Source: a virus
DNA: 54,985 nucleotides
IMG/VR virus record: IMGVR_UViG_3300031801_000852
Coordinates: 1 to 54,985 of that record
Direction: 5' to 3' (one strand)
The notes under the pieces were generated by a model. It searched no databases. It was not told the origin of the DNA and saw only the letters and a list, made by a program, of their open reading frames with translations. The position numbers and the translations under genes are program-made. The first letter of the stretch is position 1. The number at the start of each line of letters is the position of its first letter. Positions 1 to 7,434 of this stretch are shown here, one piece after another.

Positions 1-185
1 GATCTATTAGTTTTAGATGTATCCCCTATTATACCATAGTTTTTATCATTGTCAACATATAAACTTCCATTGAGAGCATGATGGTTAATCTTCCCCCAAT
101 GGACTTTTGCGAATGGATTAATCTGGACTTCTCCATCATAATCTATGAATAACTGTGAAATATTTCGTGCTTCTTCTTTGTCCAT
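1..185 (-). CDS. Unidentified protein, C-terminus cut off by window edge
   Basis: An ATG at 183-185 opens a minus-strand frame that stays open to base 1, giving the first 61 residues of a protein whose end lies outside the window. It begins MDKEEARNISQLF and contains the stretch VHWGKINHHALNGSLYVD. I recognise no family. It sits 12 bp after the methyltransferase stop in the same direction, so it probably belongs to the same transcript. Confidence 0.6.
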   Translation of the reverse strand, partial: MDKEEARNISQLFIDYDGEVQINPFAKVHWGKINHHALNGSLYVDNDKNYGIIGDTSKTNR

Positions 186-197
186 GAAATATTTATG

Positions 198-1127
198 CTA
201 TGGTAATTCCAACCATTGTTGAATTAATAGATTATATTTTGTTTCCTCATATGCACGTATCAAATTTGATTTTCCACCAATATTTTCAGCTCCCATATTA
301 TGGGTATACTTTTTCCATTCTATATTTTCAAATATTTTTCTAACAAAAGGTTGATATGCTTTAATAAGAAAGTGGGTAGTAGTATTTTCTTCAATTTCAT
401 TTAGTTCACATACTCCAATTTTTCCCCAATACTTAAGGCCGAAGTCCCAATATTCATTCTTTTTAATTTGTTTTCTTACCGATACTCTTTTCTTTACATT
501 ATCACAAGTGAGAAATAAATCAAAATCTTCATGGACAGTTTTTGGTCTTTCTAGTATTCTAAGGTTAGGTTCATGATTTCCTCTTTTCCAGAGTTGTTGA
601 CAACATTTAACATGATGTGGTTTTCCATTAAGTAAAAAACTATCTTTAGGTAAGTGTTCACTATAAACACATGAAAAATTTACATCCAATTGTCTATGAA
701 GTTTCCAACTAGAAGTCCATTTTAATGGTACGATAAAAGCAATATACTCACTAAACTTTGCTGCATGATTAAAAAACTTTACAGCCAAAGGATTTAAATA
801 TCCTCTACCAAAAGGTGGATTTCCAATCGTTAATATTTTCTTATAGTTTTTGTGAAATAAATTCTCTTCATCGTATGGTTCAAGACCAACAGGAAAATAA
901 TCAAAAAAATCCTGTTTAATAATACCATCACCTTCTGGAACCAAATCTATAGATACAGCATCCTCCGGTAAGCACTTTGATATATTACCACATCCAGCAG
1001 AAGGTTCAAGTATAATATCCATGTCATCAAATGATACATGTGATTTAATATTTTCAACAAACCTTTTAGAAATTTCTGGATGTGTATAAAATTTATCTAA
1101 ATCCCTACTAATATTTTCTTCCTTCAT
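198..1127 (-). CDS. N6-adenine-type DNA methyltransferase
   Basis: This 309-residue protein looks like an amino-methyltransferase acting on adenine in DNA. The SAM-binding motif I appears as EPSAGCGNI near residue 42, and the catalytic motif IV as NPPFG near residue 103; the NPPF form is typical of N6-adenine enzymes with the motif I then IV order. The 4-residue region after motif IV is followed by FIVPLKW, a common strand in this fold. The start ATG overlaps the stop of the upstream GIY-YIG gene by 4 bp (ATGA), so the two are translationally coupled. Together they look like a nuclease/methylase pair. The target site cannot be read from the sequence. Confidence 0.85.
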   Translation of the reverse strand: MKEENISRDLDKFYTHPEISKRFVENIKSHVSFDDMDIILEPSAGCGNISKCLPEDAVSIDLVPEGDGIIKQDFFDYFPVGLEPYDEENLFHKNYKKILTIGNPPFGRGYLNPLAVKFFNHAAKFSEYIAFIVPLKWTSSWKLHRQLDVNFSCVYSEHLPKDSFLLNGKPHHVKCCQQLWKRGNHEPNLRILERPKTVHEDFDLFLTCDNVKKRVSVRKQIKKNEYWDFGLKYWGKIGVCELNEIEENTTTHFLIKAYQPFVRKIFENIEWKKYTHNMGAENIGGKSNLIRAYEETKYNLLIQQWLELP

Positions 1128-1765
1128 TTAGTTGAATTTCCTTTTTGAACACACAAGATGGGGATATGTCCAGTAGTTTCAACGAATATGTCAGTAACCC
1201 ACTCTTCATATCCTCTTCCTCTGTTATATTCGATTGTCCGTGTTCTCCCCCCGAATCCTTCTTCAGTCACATATTTTTTCTCAATACGAATACCATATAT
1301 TTCTACCTTCATACCTTCTGTAATACCATGATAATTAGATTCTGTAATAACATAGTTAGTAGTAGAACAAGAACCTTTCTTCATAGCCTTTCTAGTTCCA
1401 CACGAATATGAAGCAAATCGCTTTTTAAGACTTGAAAGAGACATACCAATTTTGACAATGTGGCCATCATATGCAATACAATATACCCATTCCGCGCCCT
1501 CATCTTCCCAATAAGGAGAATCTTTTAAATAATCAACCAGTTTACCTTCAAACTCTTCTCCATTAATAAACTCTCTATTTGAGTTAGGGAAAGATTCTTT
1601 TTCATTAAAAACACAATGTGCTACCAAATGCATTTTTTCAGTAAGAGCCTCTTCAAACTCTTCAGTAGTTATTTCTTCTTTATGATCAAACGTAAACCCG
1701 TTTGAATCAATGTATTTGGACATTTCAGGATAGATGTGTCCTGTATCTGCTGTTGGATAATTCAT
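1124..1765 (-). CDS. GIY-YIG-superfamily nuclease
   Basis: The 213-residue protein has a GIY-YIG core in its middle: WVYCIAYDGHIVKIGMS supplies the GIY-like and YIG-like strands (VYC and KIG), followed by SLKKRFASY, where the Arg matches the conserved catalytic-side Arg of the family. The spacing resembles T5orf172-type members and some GIY-YIG restriction enzymes. The N-terminal 90 residues are acidic and unrecognised. It overlaps the adenine methyltransferase gene by 4 bp, an arrangement suggestive of a type II restriction-modification pair. A free-standing homing or repair nuclease is the main alternative. Confidence 0.6.
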   Translation of the reverse strand: MNYPTADTGHIYPEMSKYIDSNGFTFDHKEEITTEEFEEALTEKMHLVAHCVFNEKESFPNSNREFINGEEFEGKLVDYLKDSPYWEDEGAEWVYCIAYDGHIVKIGMSLSSLKKRFASYSCGTRKAMKKGSCSTTNYVITESNYHGITEGMKVEIYGIRIEKKYVTEEGFGGRTRTIEYNRGRGYEEWVTDIFVETTGHIPILCVQKGNSTK

Positions 1766-1766
1766 A

Positions 1767-2075
1767 TTAAAACCCCCTTTTCCAAATTTTCCTTACTGAT
1801 TTACCATTTACATAGATAGACATGGTTTCATACACATCAAAGATGGCACCCATGACTTTTTCCAATTCATCAACTGCACGAAGATGACCGGTTTTCACAT
1901 CAATATTTTCCCATAGGGAATTCTCGTTGCGAATTTTAATCATTTTACGCATCAATTTGTTAGCTTCTTCTACAGTTTCAACGGATTTAACGACACGTTT
2001 TCGACCTGCTCTAAACTCAAACACGGTTCGTTTTCGGCTCATCGCTCCGGCCTTGTACGCTGTGTGAATACTCAT
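1767..2075 (-). CDS. Small basic phage protein of unknown function
   Basis: 102 residues with many Lys and Arg and no cysteines. The first 12 residues may not be translated: a second Met (MSRKRTVFEF) is a plausible start. I recognise no domain. It is the first gene behind the early promoter at 2131-2159, and GAGAG lies just upstream of the ATG, which supports the annotated start. It ends 1 bp before the GIY-YIG gene, so it leads that small operon. Confidence 0.65.
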   Translation of the reverse strand: MSIHTAYKAGAMSRKRTVFEFRAGRKRVVKSVETVEEANKLMRKMIKIRNENSLWENIDVKTGHLRAVDELEKVMGAIFDVYETMSIYVNGKSVRKIWKRGF

Positions 2076-2130
2076 AATGTTCTCTCATTTAAGTTATGGG
2101 ATTATTCCCCTTCTTTATTGTTACAGGACC

Positions 2131-2159
2131 ATTATAACACTACTGGGTCAGGAAGTCAA
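2131..2159 (-). promoter_or_regulatory. Sigma70-type early promoter
   Basis: On the minus strand: TTGACT at 2159-2154, a 17-bp spacer, then TATAAT at 2136-2131. It is preceded by AAACAC and followed by the gene starting at 2075. It shares about 24 identical bases around the -35 box with the promoters at 14900 and 17319. Confidence 0.9.
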
Positions 2160-2182
2160 GTGTTTATACAAACTTTTTGCAT

Positions 2183-2314
2183 TTATTTTTGTTCTCTCAA
2201 GAGTTTTCCGAAACGAACAAGCAGAACAATGTGGAGGAGCCACACCTTCCATAGTGGTGCTCCTTCCAAATCAATTTCTATTGTCTCTTCACCTATTGTA
2301 ATTTCTTTAATCAT
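2183..2314 (-). CDS. Possible 43-residue protein
   Basis: A short frame starts MIKEITIGEETIEID and overlaps the stop of the upstream 94-residue gene by 4 bp (ATGA), the coupling used throughout this genome. The second half (KVWLLHIVLL) is less convincing. A different frame starting at an internal ATG after GGAAGGAG would encode a short peptide with HCSAC, so either a frameshift lies here or only one of the two is real. No function is recognised. Confidence 0.4.
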   Translation of the reverse strand: MIKEITIGEETIEIDLEGAPLWKVWLLHIVLLVRFGKLLREQK

Positions 2315-2595
2315 TGATATCCATCTTTATCGAACTTCACGTAACTGATGTTTTCACCTCTCAGGAGTCTCTGTTCCTTTCCGAAATACTCCTTGATGGA
2401 CATATCCTTTGGGATGAGTTCACTAAGGGGTATTGAGTTCTTTTCATAGTAAACATCTAAATCAATATGTCTAGTATCAGATTCATATTCTTCATAGGAA
2501 TTATGATAATTTTTTCGTAGATGTTCTTTGAAATTATCAGAGGTTACGGATTCGTTTATCTCTATCTGCACTTTTTCATAATCATTCATAATCAT
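2311..2595 (-). CDS. Acidic small phage protein of unknown function
   Basis: 94 residues, acidic and Tyr-rich (for example YEEYESD), with no cysteines, no membrane segment and no recognised domain. It is the first gene after the early promoter at 2662-2690, with GAGAAATG as a possible ribosome binding site just before the ATG. Being immediately early and small, it could be a host-takeover factor, but that is only inference from position. Confidence 0.65.
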   Translation of the reverse strand: MIMNDYEKVQIEINESVTSDNFKEHLRKNYHNSYEEYESDTRHIDLDVYYEKNSIPLSELIPKDMSIKEYFGKEQRLLRGENISYVKFDKDGYQ

Positions 2596-2661
2596 TTCTC
2601 GTTTGGGAAAAGTCTAATAGAAAATTGGGTACATCCCCATCTCTTTTTAAACTACACTTAT

Positions 2662-2690
2662 ATTTTAAGCTATTCCGGGCTGAAAGTCAA
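2662..2690 (-). promoter_or_regulatory. Sigma70-type early promoter
   Basis: Minus strand TTGACT (2690-2685), 17-bp spacer, TAAAAT (2667-2662), with the same upstream AAACAC as the other early promoters. It reads into the 94-residue gene starting at 2595. Confidence 0.85.
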
Positions 2691-2849
2691 GTGTTTATAG
2701 AATTATTATTTTAAAATAATATCAGTATGTTATAGGTCAAAAACAGGAAATTTACAAAAATAAAAAATATTTACAAGTACGTTTTTAATTATGTAACAAT
2801 AACAATAAGATACCAAGTTAACATAATATTAAAAATGTAACTTAAAAAG
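2691..2849. other. AT-rich intergenic stretch
   Basis: Between the early promoter at 2662 and the terminator at 2850 there is about 160 bp of A/T-rich sequence with no frame, repeat or hairpin that I can support. Together with its flanks it is the longest protein-free stretch outside the tRNA region. Confidence 0.5.
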
Positions 2850-2900
2850 TAAAAAGGTAGAGGTCTAAGGGCCAGAACCCCTATCTGGGACCCCCACCTT
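2850..2900 (-). terminator. Strong rho-independent terminator after the clamp/modification operon
   Basis: On the minus strand a 12-bp stem (2900-2889 with 2865-2854, two G-U pairs) encloses a second small hairpin CCAGA/TCTGG and is followed by a T-rich run. The stem starts inside the last codon and stop of the asparagine synthetase gene, so it closes the operon that begins at gp45. Confidence 0.8.
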
Positions 2901-4335
2901 ATTGTGCTAAAAAACTCTCTAAAGGATTTCTTTGTTCATAATGTGACAAATACGATTCTTTAATTCGTTCTTTGTGATTCTTGAGGTAGATGGTATGACA
3001 ACCATCTTGGAAGGTTTTTTTGGGTCTAAACAAAAGTTCATTTGAAATCTTTCCGGCAAATGCTTTTCTCAACATCGGTTTCCACATCGGGCCGTCTTCT
3101 TTATATTTTGGTGGAATCCTCAAACAAAACTCGACCAAATCTTTGTGAAGAAATGGTGTCCTTAACTCAACAGTTCCACCATACATCATTGCTTTATTGG
3201 TACGTATTAAATTGTTTTTGTGGAGATTTACTACCAGCTTATAACGTTCTTTGATGTAGTCTTTGTCCTTATAGTTCCATGCAAATACATGACCATAAGA
3301 TGCAAACAATTCATCGCTCCCCTCTCCACCAAAAACAACTTTGAATCCTTCATCACGAATTCGTTTGGAAAGTGCTAATTGGGCAACCGCCGGAGAAACT
3401 TGTGTCCACGTATAATCTTCGACTGCATAGACCGCCTCACTCATATTGTCATTGACCCATTCCTCATCAATAATTACTTCATGAAGTGGAACACCTATTT
3501 CTTTACTTGCCATTCGGGCATAATACAAATCATCTTTCTTACCAGTATCACCGACACTCACTACAAAAGCCTGTAGGTCTGGAATTTGTTGTTTAAGTAG
3601 ATAAGTAACGATAGTTGAATCTACACCGCCAGACAAAATTGTACACACCGGCACATCTGAAATTAATTCATTGTGTACACCCTCAGTCAACAAATCTCTA
3701 ATACCATCGATTACTTCTTCTTCTTTCATGTCTTCAATATCTGTCATAGCAGGAAACTCGTAAAATTTTGTTTTCACTAGTTCCCCTGTCACATAATCAA
3801 ATTCATAGTAACAGCCAGGATCTACTAATACAACATCGGAGGCATTGATATTCAAGGATTTTGTAATTGTTTTTAATTCACTTGCAACTACAATTTGTTT
3901 TCCCTTCTTAAAAAAATATAAAGGAATTCTCCCTATGAAATCTCTAGCAAAAGTTAGTTTCTTTTTTTCTTCATCCAAGACTGCAAATCCAAACATACCA
4001 TCAAGATTTTTGATACAATCTTCTTGGTCTAAATGAAACATGTTCAATAACAATTCTGTATCACTTCCTGTATGTAAATCAAATTTAGATTTATGACTAT
4101 CCATACTTCGCCACAGTTCACCATTATAGACTAAAATATATGGCCATTTGAACATAGGTTGCTGTGATTCTTCAGTCAAACCCTGAATAGAAAGTCTGTT
4201 GTGTCCTAACCAAGTATCAGTTTCAATACTGTAGTTAATTCCTTTACTATCTGTACCACGATGATCTATAAGCTTTAAGGCATCGGTAAATTGTTTTTCA
4301 GATGTAAAAATATTCCCTATTACAAATCCACACAT
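2899..4335 (-). CDS. asnB: Asparagine synthetase (glutamine-hydrolysing), AsnB-like
   Basis: 478 residues. Cys2 is the N-terminal nucleophile of a class II glutamine amidotransferase domain, with HNRLSI, VYNGEL and GSDTE as glutamine-binding motifs. The C-terminal half has the ATP-pyrophosphatase loop LSGGVDS near residue 235 and GGEGSDELFASY. The family amidates aspartate using glutamine and ATP; related enzymes amidate other carboxylates. It is somewhat shorter than bacterial AsnB (about 550). Its start overlaps the stop of the upstream methyltransferase by 1 bp, making it the last gene of the gp45-gp44 operon. The C-terminus ends NPLESFLAQ, loosely like the L-x-x-F-F tails of three neighbours, so it may serve DNA modification instead of amino-acid supply. 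Confidence 0.88.
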   Translation of the reverse strand: MCGFVIGNIFTSEKQFTDALKLIDHRGTDSKGINYSIETDTWLGHNRLSIQGLTEESQQPMFKWPYILVYNGELWRSMDSHKSKFDLHTGSDTELLLNMFHLDQEDCIKNLDGMFGFAVLDEEKKKLTFARDFIGRIPLYFFKKGKQIVVASELKTITKSLNINASDVVLVDPGCYYEFDYVTGELVKTKFYEFPAMTDIEDMKEEEVIDGIRDLLTEGVHNELISDVPVCTILSGGVDSTIVTYLLKQQIPDLQAFVVSVGDTGKKDDLYYARMASKEIGVPLHEVIIDEEWVNDNMSEAVYAVEDYTWTQVSPAVAQLALSKRIRDEGFKVVFGGEGSDELFASYGHVFAWNYKDKDYIKERYKLVVNLHKNNLIRTNKAMMYGGTVELRTPFLHKDLVEFCLRIPPKYKEDGPMWKPMLRKAFAGKISNELLFRPKKTFQDGCHTIYLKNHKERIKESYLSHYEQRNPLESFLAQ

Positions 4336-5279
4336 TATTTTTTCCTAAAAAGAAACACGGGCTCATATTTAAAACTATCGGATTTTATATTCTTGCCAGG
4401 CATTTTTGATAAGGTAAGTTGAAACGTTTCCATATATTCAAATTCTTCAGATAGAACTATATTTGCACATTCACCTTCTAAATTATCAAATGAACTAACA
4501 TTAGCTATATTGATTGCCAAATAGCGTCTTGGTTTTAAGCCATATGCGCAGTTTTGTACTGTCTTACGTAAAAATCCCTCTAACCAATCTGCTTTATTAG
4601 GAAACTTTTTATAACTCTGGGTATCCTCATCAGAATATTTTTCTGTATCAAAGTATGGTGGTGAAGTGAAACATAAATCTAAAGATTCTTTTTCGGGGAC
4701 ATAATCTTCACTTCCACTTTGAACTATTTCTAAACGTTGAGTAGTTCCAAAAAGATTTGATTGATTGCCCCAATCCTTTGCAATTTGATTCAATCCATTA
4801 AATGTTTCTTTTGATGGTTCAGTAGCAATATAATTTATATGTGTTTTTATTGCACCTAACAATCTTCCACCATAACCTCCGGACATATCCCATGTAGTAC
4901 CACCATCAGGTAAAAACTTTTCATATATTGCTTGTGCGGCAGTTGGTCTAAAATTACTAACTCCTTGAGAGCCAGACATAACTTTCAAAACTTTTCTTAA
5001 ACCAGAGGGCGAGTCTACATGGCCAAGTTGTTTCATTTTCGTTTCGATTCTCCCCTTATCATTGAAAAAAGTTTGTAGAGGAGTATTCATGTTACCACAT
5101 TTAACATCAAAAGCATGAGGCATATAAGACCACAACAAAGCAAGACCGTGCATTGTTTGTTTTATTGTTTTACCATCCCACAAATTTCCTTGATACTGAA
5201 TAAATTTTTTGAATTCTTCTCTTCTCCAAACATTATCAGTAGGATAATATGGGAACTCTTCAGTCTCCAAACAACGCAT
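4335..5279 (-). CDS. SPPY-type amino-methyltransferase, paralogue 1
   Basis: 314 residues. Motif I is WDMSGGYGGRLLGA near residue 135 and motif IV is TSPPYFDTEKYS near residue 210, the TSPPY form found in N4-cytosine and some N6-adenine methyltransferases. Just before motif I is NFRPTAAQAIYEKF, also recognisable in the paralogues at 7431 and 18166, so the three are one family. Unlike them it has a shorter N-terminal region and no L-x-x-F-F tail. It overlaps the dehydrogenase gene by 20 bp. The substrate is probably an exocyclic amine in DNA; whether it transfers methyl or a larger group is unknown. Confidence 0.75.
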   Translation of the reverse strand: MRCLETEEFPYYPTDNVWRREEFKKFIQYQGNLWDGKTIKQTMHGLALLWSYMPHAFDVKCGNMNTPLQTFFNDKGRIETKMKQLGHVDSPSGLRKVLKVMSGSQGVSNFRPTAAQAIYEKFLPDGGTTWDMSGGYGGRLLGAIKTHINYIATEPSKETFNGLNQIAKDWGNQSNLFGTTQRLEIVQSGSEDYVPEKESLDLCFTSPPYFDTEKYSDEDTQSYKKFPNKADWLEGFLRKTVQNCAYGLKPRRYLAINIANVSSFDNLEGECANIVLSEEFEYMETFQLTLSKMPGKNIKSDSFKYEPVFLFRKK

Positions 5280-6135
5280 TTGATTTTCTTTCCAAAACTA
5301 CTCTACTATTTCTAACAGGTGGCTCATACTTAGGATCATTCCTCAACAACCAATGAATTTCACCAAACACCATACTAAAGTATCGTTCATCATATTGTGT
5401 AATACCATATGCTTCCCACGCCTTATGTCCATGATACGTTACTTTTTTCGTTGCTACTAGCTCATCTCTTCCTTTAGGATCTAACATATCCATTTGAGCA
5501 TTTGTTATTCTACCATCATTCACAGCTTCAAGTAACGCCTCATTATCTATACAAGCAGGTCTTGATATAGAAATAATATTTCCACTAAATTTTTCTAACA
5601 ATGCTTTATCCAAAATTGGTGTATCTGTAGGTGATGAAGCAACAATTATTGTATCAAAACTCTCCATATATGGATAAATTGTATTGTAATCGGTTATGGA
5701 ATTCACTTCTGTTACATTATAATCAAAGGTATTAATAGCTTTACCAATTTTACCTGCTCCTAATAATAAAACGTTTGTACCTTTTTTCCATCGATCAATC
5801 CATTTTGCTACATTGAATGTATCTGGGTCTAGACAAACAACCCCTACTCTACGTTTCTCTGCTAATTCTAAATTGATATTATCCGATCCATGTGCTCTAC
5901 ATTGAATCCATTTTAGATTTGGATATGCATCAAATGTTTTTTGTCCTATCTTGGAAAACTTTACACTCAGTACTTCTGTTTCAAGATCACGTTCAATTTC
6001 ATCTTGAGAACCCATGATTTTATAATCTTCCCATTCAAGTTTATTATCTCTTATTTCATCCCACTCTTTAAAGTATGGTTCATAATGAAATAAATCATTC
6101 ATGTCTTTCTTGTCTTTTAATACAACCTTGCTCAC
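5260..6135 (-). CDS. D-2-hydroxyacid dehydrogenase-like NAD-binding protein
   Basis: 291 residues starting at a GTG, supported by a strong AGGAGGT ribosome binding site at 6147-6141 inside the preceding gene. The N-terminal part has PNLKWIQCRAHGSDNINL, the usual substrate-side motif; the Rossmann loop is LLGAGKIGKAI near residue 125; ISISRPACIDNEALLEAV is the usual Arg-containing strand, and HGHKAWEAYG carries the expected C-terminal His. The NAD domain is shorter than in PGDH or D-lactate dehydrogenase. It could oxidise a 2-hydroxyacid or reduce a 2-oxoacid. Its location between a PLP enzyme and a methyltransferase suggests it supplies a precursor for that cluster. Confidence 0.72.
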   Translation of the reverse strand: MSKVVLKDKKDMNDLFHYEPYFKEWDEIRDNKLEWEDYKIMGSQDEIERDLETEVLSVKFSKIGQKTFDAYPNLKWIQCRAHGSDNINLELAEKRRVGVVCLDPDTFNVAKWIDRWKKGTNVLLLGAGKIGKAINTFDYNVTEVNSITDYNTIYPYMESFDTIIVASSPTDTPILDKALLEKFSGNIISISRPACIDNEALLEAVNDGRITNAQMDMLDPKGRDELVATKKVTYHGHKAWEAYGITQYDERYFSMVFGEIHWLLRNDPKYEPPVRNSRVVLERKSNALFGD

Positions 6136-6938
6136 CAGTTACCTCCTAGATTCCAAAATAAAATTTCACCTTCAAATTTTTGTATATTTTTTTCTAACCA
6201 ATACCACGCCTTCTTATCCCAAAATTCATTACAAGGAAATGGTGTTTCATACGATTCCATCATATCATCGAACTCAAATTCACTCTTGACTATTTCAATT
6301 TGTTCTGATGGTTGTATTTGATGCTTGAGAAATTTCTTTTTAATTGTGTCTTCACCAGATACATTTACTGTATGAAATGTTCTTGTGTTTCTTGGATCAA
6401 GCAAGGACGCCCATGGCTCATGTTCTAACATCAAACCTAAACAAGTAACACCAGAACCAGAAGAAACGACTAAATGATCAAAGTCTAATTCCTTCTTAAC
6501 TTCTCTTAATCTTTGTCTTTGCGTTGCTATATAGGCATCGTGATCAAACGCATACGGAAGTCTAATGTAATTCTTTTCCCTTGCTATCTGACCAACTTTG
6601 TTGTACATTACATTCATCATATTAGGTTTAATAGGAAGAACGTTTTCAGATTTTTCTAGGATATGTTGTGGGAATTTTTTGGAATCAGGATAGGCCATAA
6701 TAAATTCATAATCTAATTCTTTTGACACTTCAGCGAGTGCCCATCCAGACCACGAACCATAAACAGAAAGATGTATTAAAGGCTTTGATGGTTTTATAGT
6801 AGTCAGTACATTCTTGAGAGCAGTCAATTTACCCCACGGCGGATGTACTGTACCATCGCCCATTAAGTCATCACGTTTTACATGAACTTGTTTACCTTCT
6901 ACAGTATAAGTTTCAATTGGTGTAATTTCATTAATCAA
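6132..6938 (-). CDS. PLP-dependent enzyme, fold type II (ACC deaminase / D-cysteine desulfhydrase-like)
   Basis: 268 residues. VKRDDLMGDGTVHPPWGKL resembles the conserved RDDL...GNK segment in which the Lys holds PLP; LSVYGSWSGWALA occupies the place of the substrate-binding GG-QSNH loop; VVSSGSGVTCLGLML is the phosphate-binding glycine loop; and the protein ends ILFWNLGGNW like the terminal TGG of the family. It is 60-70 residues shorter than cellular ACC deaminases. The only plausible start is TTG at 6938, overlapping the HNH gene by 8 bp. The reaction cannot be predicted, but a role in making or using a small amino-acid donor fits the operon. Confidence 0.68.
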   Translation of the reverse strand: MINEITPIETYTVEGKQVHVKRDDLMGDGTVHPPWGKLTALKNVLTTIKPSKPLIHLSVYGSWSGWALAEVSKELDYEFIMAYPDSKKFPQHILEKSENVLPIKPNMMNVMYNKVGQIAREKNYIRLPYAFDHDAYIATQRQRLREVKKELDFDHLVVSSGSGVTCLGLMLEHEPWASLLDPRNTRTFHTVNVSGEDTIKKKFLKHQIQPSEQIEIVKSEFEFDDMMESYETPFPCNEFWDKKAWYWLEKNIQKFEGEILFWNLGGNW

Positions 6939-7434
6939 AGAACCCCGCTAATGACGCGTTACTAGTAGTAGTAGCTTGTTGTAACTGTCGTGTTCCGTTT
7001 TTCATGAAAAATCCATCTCTTGTACGTAGTCTTTCTTGCATTTCTTCGTATACTTCAGGATTATTTCTGAGTCGGAAAATTTCCAAACCTCTTTCTGATT
7101 GACCAGATTCAATAGTTTCTATAGTATGGCAATTCATACACAAAATCTTACACTTTCTAATCTCTTGAAATAATTCTCTTATGTATTGTCTATTTTTTTC
7201 TTTTTTAACATGAGCAATTCTTTTAACCAATCCATTCATTCCTGATCCACCCTTTCCCTGACCTACGCAATAATGATTCTTTTCTAAAGGATTTATATGA
7301 TCAAAAACTAATGCATAACCATTCTCATTATATCCACATATTTCACAACCTTTCGCACACTTGTATTTGTGAAGCCAATGAATTCTTCTGTCTTTTGTTC
7401 TTTTTCTTCTTGCGTTATTCTGAGGAGTACTCAT
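6931..7434 (-). CDS. HNH endonuclease-like protein with clamp-binding-like tail
   Basis: 167 residues. A first zinc knuckle CEICGYNENG is followed by VFDHINPLEKNHY (the first His of the HNH motif in DHINP) and then CKILCMNCHTIE, giving the CxxC...CxxC framework of zinc-bound HNH nucleases. The last residues are SNASLAGFFD, strikingly like the C-terminal sliding-clamp peptide of RB69-type DNA polymerases and like the tails at 7431 and 18166. It overlaps both neighbours by 4-8 bp inside the gp45 operon, which argues for a function with the replisome or with modified DNA and against a random homing insertion. Confidence 0.78.
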   Translation of the reverse strand: MSTPQNNARRKRTKDRRIHWLHKYKCAKGCEICGYNENGYALVFDHINPLEKNHYCVGQGKGGSGMNGLVKRIAHVKKEKNRQYIRELFQEIRKCKILCMNCHTIETIESGQSERGLEIFRLRNNPEVYEEMQERLRTRDGFFMKNGTRQLQQATTTSNASLAGFFD

